Positions 14,940 through 26,015 of a DNA stretch of 64,000 nt are shown here, in pieces (within the stretch, counting starts at the first letter, position 1; each line of letters begins with the position of its first letter). Below the pieces are notes generated by a model. The model worked only from the letters and a program-made list of their open reading frames with translations, did not search any database and was not told where the DNA came from. The translations under genes and the position numbers were made by a program. The DNA is from Oryzias latipes (lineage: Eukaryota > Chordata > Actinopteri > Beloniformes > Adrianichthyidae): positions 28,889,818 to 28,953,817 of the forward strand of contig NC_019875.2 in NCBI RefSeq assembly GCF_002234675.1, given 5' to 3'.

Positions 14940-15617
14940 GATAATTGCTATCACTGTCCCTAAGGATGAGAACAATAGAACTCATTCAATTTTCACTACA
15001 ATGTCTAGATGAGTGTCAGCTATGTCTGATAACTTGGCCAATTAGCTGGACCGGGATCTTACAAAGTGCAGGTGGTTTAACGTCCAGTGTGATGAGTCTG
15101 TGGACGGCAACAGTTCAGCATAGCTTTTGGTTTCCACAAGAGAAGAATTCCTGACACATCTGCCCTAACAGACAACTACAAGAGGAGTTGAAATGTATAA
15201 CACGGTGAAGGAGTTTTTGTGCAGAAAAAGGTACCATTAGAAAAGCTGGTAGCCATACCTGCAGACGGGGCTCCTGCTATGATTGACCGACAAACAGGTT
15301 TCATCACTCACTGTAAAGCTGACCAAGACTTTCCAAAATGTCTGCATTACTGCTGCTTCTTTCACCAGTAGGCCTTATGTGCAGAAGTGATTGGCTCTGG
15401 ACATATAATGACTCCTATTGTGAAAATCATAAAAAACCTCAGCTGCAAAGCAAAACAGAACAGGATTTTTAAGGTGCTATTGGTGGAGATATCTGCTGAA
15501 TATGGTGAATATGAATATGGTGAATCTGAACTTGTATTCTTGACTGACATTACTGGAAAACTAAACCACTTGATCTGCGAGCTGCAAGACATTGGCAAAA
15601 CTATATTTTTTTATTAA
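14940..15617 (+). pseudogene. hAT-superfamily transposase remnant, copy 1
   Basis: Three collinear fragments match what I know of hAT transposases of the ZBED/GTF2IRD2-like group. DESVDGNSSA (15091 onward) corresponds to the DES-T-D region holding the first catalytic Asp. ADGAPAM (15261 onward) corresponds to the TDGAPAM block with the second Asp. The third block, 15282-15617, runs through HQ, then MTPIVKI, EISAEYG and FLTDITGKLNHL. A TAG at 15369-15371 falls where the family normally has the second Gln of HQQALC. A frameshift separates the first two blocks, and the segment between EYG and FLTDITG is missing. It cannot encode an active enzyme. Confidence 0.75.
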
Positions 15618-17130
15618 CCAGCCTGCCTGAGCCAGTGTTTTTCTTGTGTGGATCTTTTCTGCCAGGGCTTGCCAGCTTGGTCAGTGGATGTTGCTGCAGT
15701 TGTCTCCCTTGCTGGGACAGCTGGAGTTAAACACAGCAGCCTCACGGCTGTGAAGTGGACCCCGTTGCTGTCCCAGTCTGGATGGGCACTGTGGTGATGT
15801 TCCAATGTTCAGGCTGGCTCCTGGTATGAAGAGATTCCCAATTACCATTTCCTAACCGCAGAGCCAAGGATGTGTTTACATGTTTAGGTCAAAAATGTGA
15901 TGAACAGCTTCATGTTGTCTATTGATGTAAGTTTAAACCTAAACATGTTTCCCTGTTACTAATCCAGTTGATATGGTTCTCCATCTGTGTCTAGGTGATA
16001 GAAAAGCATTTTTTTATATTTAGAGCTCCAAGCAAACAAACAGTTGTCTATATAAGAGCTTTTACAATTGTGGACTTTTAGCAGGTCTCTGAATACATGT
16101 GACCAATGTATGGTGGATTTTCACAGACTTTGTGTAAAACTGAAGGTGACAGAGACTTTGGAGAAGTGGCTACATTGCTCTGGACTTCTTTGTTTCATCC
16201 ACAGAAGAGTAAAATATGTGATTGATTTTGAAAAGCTGCTGAAAAATGTATCTTTTTAAAATTGCAATTTCTAATTTGGGTTTTACATTTTGTGTTCCAT
16301 TTTTTGTGATTGTATTAGAAAGATTTGTTATTTATTTGGTGTTTAAAGGTGGTACATAATGTATATACACAATCTTCTTAGAGACATTTGCTATATGTTG
16401 TGTTTGTTGTCGTTGTAGTTTAATTTCTTTGGATGTATTGAAAGGAAATGAAAAGAAGTTGCAGCATTGATTAAAAAAAGCATAAAAGAGACATTTACTG
16501 TCTGATGTTACATCTGTAGGAGTGTACTGAGACTGGGTTTTGTTTTGGAGCACATTCATATATTTTGTTTGTAAAAAAAAAAAAAAGATAAAATATAAAG
16601 TTAATTGTATTTTGGATGAATAAAAAAGCAATGATTAGTGCTAAGGATGTATAAAAGACAAACAAAACAAAGGAAATTGCTGTATTTTAGTGTTGAACTA
16701 GGCTTTCTAACTGTTCTATTTTCTGTCTGCCACTCCTGGCTAATTTACATGTGAGCACACAGCGGGGGGGGGGGGGGGGCTAACTCCACTCCTGCAGCAG
16801 GGGAGACTGATGAAAAGCTTGAGGATGTAAGATTGAATAAATAAAATCCTAGAGTTGACCAGTTCATTTTATAAATGTAAATATTTTTTATTTTGGTGCT
16901 GATAAACTAAACAGAAGTTATGATAAAAATATTTGCTTGAGTCAAAATGTCCAAAATTTGCTTTCAGCACAATAGGGTGATTAAGGTGGTTAAATGTTTC
17001 TCGTACGTATAGTGCTGCTTTTCAAACGTGGAGCTTTGTAAGACGCATCTAATTCTGAAATCTCAGCTTCCTGAGACAAACGGCTGATTTCCTATGAAGC
17101 TTGATTATATGATCATGCTTCATGATCATT

Positions 17131-19060
17131 TATGAACATATATAGCTCGTCCAAAATTGTCATATCCATGGGTTCAGAATGGAAGTTTCATCAAATCTAT
17201 TTAATTTCAGTGAGATCAGACAAGGAATGTGAACGTGAGAGCAACATTTGTGCATGGCGAGATACCCAACTTCGCCGCTCTGTCACGACCACACCCCCGC
17301 GTTGAAAGATTTGTTTTTCATCAGAGTAAACTTCAATGGTTTTTCAACAGGTGGACGTCATTTTGAGGTGTGTTTGCTCATCCTACTTGGAGCAGTGATG
17401 CTCCAAGTAAAACATGTCATTTCCTGTTGACAACAGGTGGCGCTACACCTGTTTCGGATTTTTCCACTGCAAATGTGTTCAAAGTCAGACTACAATCGTG
17501 CACAACAAATTTGGATCAGATTAGATTATTTATGGCTGAGGAATGGCCATTTTTCTTTTCATGGCGTGATTTCGAAACGACCTCAAATTTTGAGGCGCCG
17601 CCACGGTCACAAACAACCGTAAAAACTTAAAAGCTTCGCAATTTAAGACCGGACATGTGTTTAGTTTACAAAACCAAAGTTTGGAGTCATTGTTCAAAAA
17701 TCTCTAGGAGGAGTTCGTTCTAGAACGACGCCTGCAAAGGACCAAAATAGAGCAAAACTGACATATTGACATCAATATAGCAGACTTCCTGTGCGACTGA
17801 CAGCTTGGTACCAAGAGACTTTTTTGTAGGTTTCCATCTGATGAACATGTCCTGTAAATATCAAGCTTGTATGTTAAAGAACATGGCGGGGCTCTCAAAA
17901 ACAAACATGGTAGGTGGCGCTATTGAGCCGTTTTTTGTTCACCCATGCAAGTGCTGTGTATCTAAGTTGGAGATATGTAAGAGGCCTCTCATTCTGAAAT
18001 CTCAGCCTCGTGATACAAACGGCTGATTTTTTATGAATTTTTAATTATCTGACTGCAACGCAATCAACCACTTCCTGTTTGGTGGTGGCTTGCGCAGGCA
18101 CCGTCAGGTGTACACCCATGAAACTTTAGACGATGAGAGAAGACCCTTATGAGTATCTCCTGTTGTAATTTTATGAATGTCGGACAAAGCACAGAGAAAA
18201 GATAGGTCAGAATGTGACATAAAATGTATTTGTCGATATCTAGGTGGCGCTATGGAGCTCGTCCAAGATTGTCATATCCATTGGTTCAGAATGGAAGCCT
18301 CATCACCTCTATTGAATTTCAGTGAGATTGGACAAGGAATGTGCACGTGAGAGCAACTTTTGTGTGCATGGCGAGACGCCCAACTTCGCCGCTCTGTCAC
18401 GACCACACCCCCGCATTGAAAGTTATGGCTTTTTATCAGAGTAAACATCAATGGCTTTTCAACAGGTGGACATCATTTTGAGGTGTGTCGGCTCATCCTA
18501 CTTGGAGCAGTGATGCTCCAAGTAAAACATGTCATTTCCTTTTACCAGCAGGTGGCGCTACACCTATTCCAGATTCTTCCACTGCAGATGTGTTCAAAGT
18601 CAGACTACAATCATGCATATCAACTTTGGATCATATTGGATTTTGCATGGCTGAGTAATGGCCATTTTTCTTTTCATGGCGTGTTTTCAAAATGACCTCC
18701 ATTTTCGACGCGCCGCCACGGTCACAAACATCCGTAAAAACTTAAAAGCTTCACAATTTAACATCGGACATGTGTTTAGTTTACAAAACCAAAGTTTGGA
18801 GTCATTATTCACAAATCTCTAGGAGGAGTTCGCTCTAGAGTGAGGCCTGCAAATGTCCAAAATGAAGCAAAAATGACATATTGACCTCAATATATCAGAC
18901 TTCCTGTGCGAGTGACAGGTGGGTCCTTTCAGACTTTTTTGTAGGTCTCCATCTGAAGAACATGCCCTGTAAAAATCAAGCTTGTACGTTAAAGCGTATG
19001 CGGGGCGTCGGGACAAAAGTCACTGTAGGTGGCGCTATCGAGCCGTTTTTCTGCGCCCAT
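17131..19060. repeat. Two ~1.11-kb sub-repeats inside unit 1
   Basis: The segment gctcgtccaa(a/g)attgtcat starts near 17131 and again near 18256. The ggtggcgctacacct block recurs at 17438 and 18550. The ggtggcgctat(t/c)gagccg block recurs at 17912 and 19027. The spacing is 1.11-1.12 kb throughout. The sub-repeats are visibly more diverged from each other than unit 1 is from unit 2, so the internal duplication is older. Confidence 0.85.
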
Positions 19061-19505
19061 GCCAATCTCCTATAAAATACGAAATTTTTCGCGACTCCTG
19101 ATGTGTGTGCCAAATTTGGTGAGTTTTGGGGTATGTTAAAGGCCTCAAAAAGGCGACTCTTCCGGTAGAATAATAATAATAATAATAATTAAAGCTACAA
19201 GTAGCATTTAGCGGGCCCGAGCACATGCCACCGCCTGGCACGAGCGACCGCCCCGTGAGCAACGCCCTGCTCGAGCCATTCTCGTCGTTTTTTCTTGTCC
19301 ATTCTGGAGCTCCAAGCTAATGTTAATATGACAGCAGCCTGTGGGGGGGGGGGGGGGGGGGGAACTATAATCTGTTGCCTTAAGGGACAAAGACTTATGC
19401 ATATAGCATTAAAAAAAAATTCTTAAATCTAAGCCTCGTTTAGACCTGCTCATTTTCTCATCAAGTAGAAGAAGGTTTTTATCAGATTAAGAAACAAGCA
19501 ATGAT

Positions 19506-20183
19506 GATAATTGCTATCACTGTCCCTAAGGATGAGAACAATAGAACTCATTCAATTTTCACTACAATGTCTAGATGAGTGTCAGCTATGTCTGATAACT
19601 TGGCGAATTAGCTGGACCGGGATCTTACAAAGTGCAGGTGGTTTAACGTCCAGTGTGATGAGTCTGTGGACGGCAACAGTACAGCATAGCTTTTGGTTTC
19701 CACAAGAGAAGAATTCCTGACACATCTGCCCTAACAGACAACTACAAGAGGAGTTGAAATGTATAACACGGTGAAGGAGTTTTTGTGCAGAAAAAGGTAC
19801 CATTAGAAAAGCTGGTAGCCATACCTGCAGACGGGGCTCCTGCTATGATTGACCGACAAACAGGTTTCATCACTCACTGTAAAGCTGACCAAGACTTTCC
19901 AAAATGTCTGCATTACTGCTGCTTCTTTCACCAGTAGGCCTTATGTGCAGAAGTGATTGGCTCTGGACATATAATGACTCCTATTGTGAAAATCATAAAA
20001 AACCTCAGCTGCAAAGCAAAACAGAACAGGATTTTTAAGGTGCTATTGGTGGAGATATCTGCTGAATATGGTGAATATGAATATGGTGAATCTGAACTTG
20101 TATTCTTGACTGACATTACTGGAAAACTAAACCACTTGATCTGCGAGCTGCAAGACATTGGCAAAACTATATTTTTTTATTGA
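19506..20183 (+). pseudogene. hAT-superfamily transposase remnant, copy 2
   Basis: Nearly identical to the remnant in unit 1, with the same TAG at the HQ position, the same frameshift and the same missing segment. The shared lesions show that the transposase was already dead before the 4.56-kb unit was duplicated. Confidence 0.75.
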
Positions 20184-21716
20184 CCAGCCTGCCTGAGCCA
20201 GTGTTTTTCTTGTGGGGATCTTTTCTGCCAGGGCTTGCCAGCTTGGTCAGTGGATGTTGCTGCAGTTGTCTCCCTTGCTGGGACAGCTGGAGTTAAACAC
20301 AGCAGCCTCACGGCTGTGAAGTGGACCCCGTTGCTGTCCCAGTCTGGATGGGCACTGTGGTGATGTTCCAATGTTCAGGCTGGCTCCTGGTATGAAGAGA
20401 TTCCCAAGTACCATTTCCTAACCGCAGAGCCAAGGATGTGTTTACATGTTTAGGTCAAAAATGTGATGAACAGCTTCATGTTGTCTATTGATGTAAGTTT
20501 AAACCTAAACATGTTTCCCTGTTACTAATCCAGTTGATATGGTTCTCCATCTGTGTCTAGGTGATAGAAAAGCATTTTTTTATATTTAGAGCTCCAAGCA
20601 AACAAACAGTTGTCTATATAAGAGCTTTTACAATTGTGGACTTTTAGCAGGTCTCTGAATACATGTGACCAATGTATGGTGGATTTTCACAGACTTTGTT
20701 TAAAACTGAAGGTGACAGAGACTTTGGAGAAGTGGCTACATTGCTCTGGACTTCTTTGTTTCATCCACAGAAGAGTAAAATATGTGATTGATTTTGAAAA
20801 GCTGCTGAAAAATGTATCTTTTTAAAATTGCAATTTCTAATTTGGGTTTTACATTTTGTGTTCCATTTTTTGTGATTGTATTAGAAAGATTTGTTATTTA
20901 TTTGGTGTTTAAAGGTGGTACATATTGTATATACACAATCTTCTTAGAGACATTTGCTATATGTTGTGTTTGTTGTCGTTGTAGTTTAATTTCTTTGGAT
21001 GTATTGAAAGGAAATGAAAAGAAGTTGCAGCATTGATTAAAAAAGCATAAAAGAGACATTTACTGTCTGATGTTACATCTGTAGTAGTGTACTGAGACTG
21101 GGTTTTGTTTTGGAGCACATTCATATATTTTGTTTGTAAAAAAAAAAAAGATAAAATATAAAGTTAATTGTATTTTGGATGAATAAAAAAGCAATGATTA
21201 GTGCTAAGGATGTATAAAAGACAAACAAAACAAAGGAAATTGCTGTAATTTAGTGTTGAACTAGGCTTTCTAACTGTTCTACTTTCTGTCTGCCACTCCT
21301 GGCTAATTTACATGTGAGCACACAGCGGGGGGTTGGGGGGGGGGGGGGGGGGCTAACTCCACTCCTGCAGCAGGGGAGACTGATGAAAAGCTTGAGGATG
21401 TAAGATTGAATAAATAAAATCCTAGAGTTGACCAGTTCATTTTATAAATGTAAATATTTTTTATTTTGGTGCTGATAAACTAAACAGAAGTTATGATAAA
21501 AATATTTGCTTGAGTCAAAATGTCCAAAAATTTGCTTTCAGCACAATAGGGTGATTAAGGTGGTTAAATGTTTCTCGTACGTATAGTGCTGCTTTTCAAA
21601 CATGGAGCTTTGTAGGACGCATCTAATTCTGAAATCTCAGCTTCCTGAGACAAACGGCTGATTTCCTATGAAGCTTGATTATATGATCATGCTTCATGAT
21701 CATTTATGAACATATA

Positions 21717-23645
21717 TAGCTCGTCCAAAATTGTCATATCCATGGGTTCAGAATGGAAGTTTCATCAAATCTATTTAATTTCAGTGAGATCAGACAAGGA
21801 ATGTGAACGTGAGAGCAACATTTGTGCATGGCGAGATACCCAACTTCGCCGCTCTGTCACGACCACACCCCCGCGTTGAAAGATTTGTTTTTCATCAGAG
21901 TAAACTTCAATGGTTTTTCAACAGGTGGACGTCATTTTGAGGTGTGTTTGCTCATCCTACTTGGAGCAGTGATGCTCCAAGTAAAACATGTCATTTCCTG
22001 TTGCCAACAGGTGGCGCTACACCTGTTTCGGATTTTTCCACTGCAGATGTGTTCAAAGTCAGACTACAATCATGCACAACAAATTTGGATCAGATTAGAT
22101 TATTTATGGCTGAGTAATGGCCATTTTTCTTTTCATGGCGTGATTTCGAAACGACCTCAAATTTTGACGCGCCGCCACGGTCACAAACAACCGTAAAAAC
22201 TTAAAAGCTTCGCAATTTAAGATCGGACATGTGTTTAGTTTACAAAACCAAAGTTTGGAGTCATTGTTCAAAAATCTCTAGGAGGAGTTCGTTCTAGAAC
22301 GAGGCCTGCAAATGACCAAAATACAGCAAAAATGACATATTGACACCAATATAGCAGACTTCCTGTGCGACTGACAGCTTGGTCCCAAGAGACTTTTTTG
22401 TAGGTTTCTATCTGATGAACATGTCCTGTAAAAATCAAGCTTGTATGTTAAAGAACATGGCGGGGCTCTCAAAAACAAACATGGTAGGTGGCGCTATTGA
22501 GCCGTTTTTTGTTCACCCATGCAAGTGCTGTGTATCTAAGTTGGAGATATGTAAGAGGCATCTCATTCTGAAATCTCAGCCTCGTGATACAAACGGCTGA
22601 TTTTTTATGAATTTTTAATTATCTGACTGCAACGCAATCAACCACTTCCTGTTTGGCACTGGCTTGCGCAGGCACCGTCAGGTGTACACCCATGAAACTT
22701 TAGACGATGAGAGAAGACCCTTATGAGTATCTCCTGTTGTAATTTTATGAATGTCGGACAAAGCACAGAGAAAAGATAGGTCAGAATGTGACATAAAATG
22801 TATTTGTCAATATCTAGGTGGCGCTATGGAGCTCGTCCAAGATTGTCATATCCATTGGTTCAGAATGGAAGCCTCATCACCTCTATTGAATTTCAGTGAG
22901 ATTGGACAAGGAATGTGCACGTGAGAGCAACTTTTGTGTGCATGGCGAGACGCCCAACTTCGCCGCTCTGTCACGACCACACCCCCGCATTGAAAGTTAT
23001 GGCTTTTTATCAGAGTAAACATCAATGGCTTTTCAACAGGTGGACATCATTTTGAGGTGTGTCGGCTCATCCTACTTGGAGCAGTGATGCTCCAAGTAAA
23101 ACATGTCATTTCCTTTTACCAGCAGGTGGCGCTACACCTGTTGTGGATTTTTCCACTTCTGATGTGGTCAGGGTCAGACTACAATCATGCATATCAATTT
23201 TGGATCAGATTGGATTTTGCATGGCTGAGTAATGGCCATTTTTCTTTTCATGGCGTGTTTTCAAAATGACCTCCATTTTCGACGCGCCGCCACGGTCACA
23301 AACATCCGTAAAAACTTAAAAGCTTCGCAATTTAACATCAGACATGTGTCTAGTTTACAAAACCAAAGTTTGGAGTCATTATTCACAAATCTCTAGGAGG
23401 AGTTCGTTCTAGAGCGAGGCCTGCAAATGTCCAAAATGGAGCAAAAATGACATATTGACCTCAATATATCAGACTTCCTGTGCGAGTGACAGGTGGGTCC
23501 TTTCAGACTTTTTTGTAGGTCTCCATCTGAAGAACATGCCCTGTAAAAATCAAGCTTGTACGTTAAAGCGTATGCGGGGCGTCGGGACAAAAGTCACTGT
23601 AGGTGGCGCTATCGAGCCGTTTTTCTGCGCCCATGCCAATCTCCT
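21717..23645. repeat. Two ~1.11-kb sub-repeats inside unit 2
   Basis: The same arrangement as in unit 1, giving four sub-repeats in the window. The second sub-repeat differs from its unit 1 counterpart near 23140-23200, where several substitutions cluster. Confidence 0.82.
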
Positions 23646-23741
23646 ATAAAATACGAAATTTTTCGCGACTCCTGATGTGTGTGCCAAATTTGGTGAGTTT
23701 TGGGGTATGTTAAAGGCCTCAAAAAGGCGACTCTTCCGGTA

Positions 23742-23790
<49 letters not shown>

Positions 23791-23926
23791 CATTCGAATT
23801 ACAATAGGGTCCTTGCACTCCGTGCTCGGGCCCTAATAAACATTCGAATTACAATAGGGTCCTTGCACTCCGTGCTCGGGCCCTAAAAAAAGCACAATAA
23901 GGAAGTGGACAAAACAAATCATTTTA

Positions 23927-23967
23927 GTTAAAAACGTGAACGTTTTGTTAAAAACGTGAACGTTTTG
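23927..23967. repeat. Two-copy 20-bp tandem repeat
   Basis: The word gttaaaaacgtgaacgtttt occurs twice in direct succession. Its aaaacgt/acgtttt ends are themselves complementary. Confidence 0.85.
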
Positions 23968-24201
23968 ACGCGTTTTGCATGATTACACACTCACGTTTAT
24001 GGATCTGCATACAGACAAAACTTTGATAAATCTCTTTCCCGTGGGAGTTTCATTGATTACACTCGTAATCATTCATGAAAACGGGCGCGGAAACCCGAGC
24101 GGGTGTTGACCGCCGGTTTCTACTTATGGCCAAATAAAGTGTTGCTAGGAAACATTCACCTCCATGGTGGTTTCAGGATAACGGCTGATCAGATCCTCCT
24201 G
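23968..24201. other. Unassigned unique sequence
   Basis: No gene or repeat recognised. Confidence 0.4.
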
Positions 24202-24226
24202 CTTTCTTTCTTTCTTTCTTTCTTTC
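24202..24226. repeat. (CTTT)n microsatellite
   Basis: About six tandem cttt units. Confidence 0.9.
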
Positions 24227-24501
24227 CCACAGAGAAAGTGTTTTAAAGGTGCTCATGGCAGTTTGGCAGATACCTGTTTTATTTTCTTTGTTGGGTTAGT
24301 TTGATCTACCATAACTAAATGGACTTTCGAAATATTGACAGTGCCGCTCCAAGGAATGAACTTTCTTTAAAAAAACAAACAAACAAAAAAGGTGGGCTGA
24401 AAAAAAAGAAAAGAATAAGAGCTCGAATTTGTGCTGGCAGGTTGCCCGAGGAGCGAGGGAAAACAAAGGCCGCCTGTGCAGTCATTATCAGTGACACCAG
24501 A

Positions 24502-24526
24502 CAGACATACAGTCAGACAGACAGTC

Positions 24527-24581
<55 letters not shown>

Positions 24582-24597
24582 AGACAGTCAGACAGAT
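24502..24597. repeat. (GACA)n microsatellite
   Basis: Tandem gaca/caga units with a few gtca interruptions, purest in 24529-24580. Confidence 0.92.
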
Positions 24598-25492
24598 AAT
24601 CCCAGCAGCACTTTCACCTGAGCAGAAGACAAAAGCGAGTGCTAGGAGAGATTACCCTTCCTGGTGGCGTTTTCATGTTGTTTGTCCCACAGAAGTAATG
24701 CTTTTGAGCAGAAAACAGAGTGAACTCCATCTGTGTGTGTTCCTGTTTCCCCGTACATGAATGAGTCATCCGGGAATGACCCCACCCTACGTGGGCGGTT
24801 GACACGGCGGGCGGGAGTATTTGGCCTGTGTCAGTCTGCAGAGCTGTTCACATAACTGAGCTCTTTGTTCCAAATGTCACTCCTCGTCTTCTGCCCCTGC
24901 CTCCTTCTCTGTTGCTCCACAGCCCGAATCCAAAGTCGGTGACGTTCACGTGTTGTGCTCCTCAGATTAAAGAGTGAGTGAACTGCAGGTCATCTGTCTT
25001 CCCTTCTCATGTTGTCATTTTTTGCCCCCTGAGAGCACATTTATCTCTGTTACTTCCTGCTGCCTGTGACCAACACAAACTGTGCTTTCGTGGTAACTTC
25101 TGAAGTTCTTCTGAAACTAATTTTAGCTTGGAACAGCTGAATAAGTGGTGCGCTCCAGATGCAGCCCGTCTGACTGTTTGCTCCATGGATCCAGTGACTT
25201 TCATGTTGGATATCAAACCTTCTGGCACAATAGACTGAGAGCAGGTGATAATCTTTTTGTAACTTATAGTTTATATTTGACGAGCTTTCAGGTCACCTTT
25301 TTTTTTTTTTTTACGACCTAATTATGTGCAAACCTGCTGTGTAACATATTAACTTAACAAGTGACAGTTGAAGCTTTAATCAAATACAAGACTTACATGT
25401 CAAAACTAAGTCACTGTTGTAACTAAAAAATAAATAAATAGTGGGAAATTGTCATTTCAGAGAGATTTCGCAAAGTATTTATCTTGTTATTT
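24598..25492. other. Gene-free stretch
   Basis: A tgagtca (AP-1-like) word and a GC-richer patch near 24760-24830 precede a tiny hydrophobic open frame at 24873. This is too little to call a promoter or gene. Confidence 0.4.
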
Positions 25493-25799
25493 TATACACT
25501 GACCAAAAATATAAACGCAACACTTTTGTTATTGCTCCCATTTTTTATGGTATGAACTCAAAGATGTGAAACATTTTCCACATACACAAAATAACCAGTT
25601 CTCTGAAATATTGTTCACAAATCTGTCTAAATCTGTGATAGTGAGCACAGCATGATTATTGCACAGGTGTGCCATATCAAGATGCTGATTAGACAGCATG
25701 ATTATTGCACAGGTGTGCCTTAGACTGGCCACAAGAAAAGGCCACTCTGAAATCTTCAGTTGTATCACACAGCACAATGCCACAGATGTCGCAAGTTTT
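25493..25799 (+). mobile_element. Tc1/mariner transposon, 5' end fragment
   Basis: It starts tacactgaccaaaaatataa and continues with sequence I recognise as the 5' end of a widespread fish Tc1-like element. It runs up to the start of its transposase frame (ATG at 25777, MPQMSQV), where similarity stops. The 26-bp block cagcatgattattgcacagg…tgcc occurs twice (25648-25673 and 25694-25719), with the first copy replacing normal element sequence. The helix-turn-helix and catalytic parts are missing, so it is inactive. Confidence 0.7.
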
Positions 25800-25984
25800 C
25801 TTTCTTTCATCAATACATTTAATTATTTCTGTAATAAAAGATAAATCGATTTATTTTCAATTGTCTACAGTTAATGCTTGTAATAAACCAATGAATAAAA
25901 TCAATTTCGAAATATAGTCTTTGAGTGCTTGAAAACTATGGAAACCACAATATTAGTTTCATATTATATTTATATTTTTGAGAA

Positions 25985-26005
25985 TATATATATATATATA
26001 TATAT
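25985..26005. repeat. (TA)n microsatellite
   Basis: About ten ta units immediately before the Rex3 LINE insertion. Confidence 0.9.
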
Positions 26006-26015
26006 GTTTATATTT

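Larger units (their letters stand above)
14628..19187. mobile_element. Tandem unit 1 of a ~4.56-kb composite repeat
   Basis: It starts attaaagctacaagtagca and ends in (aat)n, where unit 2 begins at once with the same words. The order is: a head with gggcccgagcac; a poly-G run of 17 (14783-14799); a hAT transposase remnant (about 14940-15617); AT-rich DNA to 16.6 kb; a second poly-G run (16764-16779); and two ~1.11-kb sub-repeats (about 17131-17960 and 18243-19060) studded with the motif ggtggcgctat. Head and (aat)n tail match a very common teleost repeat type whose formal name I cannot give. Unit 1 differs from unit 2 only at scattered bases and run lengths. Confidence 0.88.
19188..23886. mobile_element. 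Tandem unit 2 of the ~4.56-kb composite repeat
   Basis: Same order as unit 1, shifted by about 4,560-4,575 bp: poly-G 19343-19362, hAT remnant about 19506-20183, second G run 21327-21352 (interrupted by tt), sub-repeats about 21717-22530 and 22817-23645. It ends in a longer (aat)n tract (about 23743-23788). A 50-bp terminal block is then present twice (23787-23836 and 23837-23886) and ends gtgctcgggccctaa. This end is complementary to the head word gggcccgagcac, so the array is closed by short terminal inverted repeats. Confidence 0.88.

Noticed and set aside
24873-24942. Short hydrophobic frame MSLLVFCPCLLLCC resembling a signal peptide
   Set aside because: It stops after about 22 codons and has no continuing exon that I can justify.
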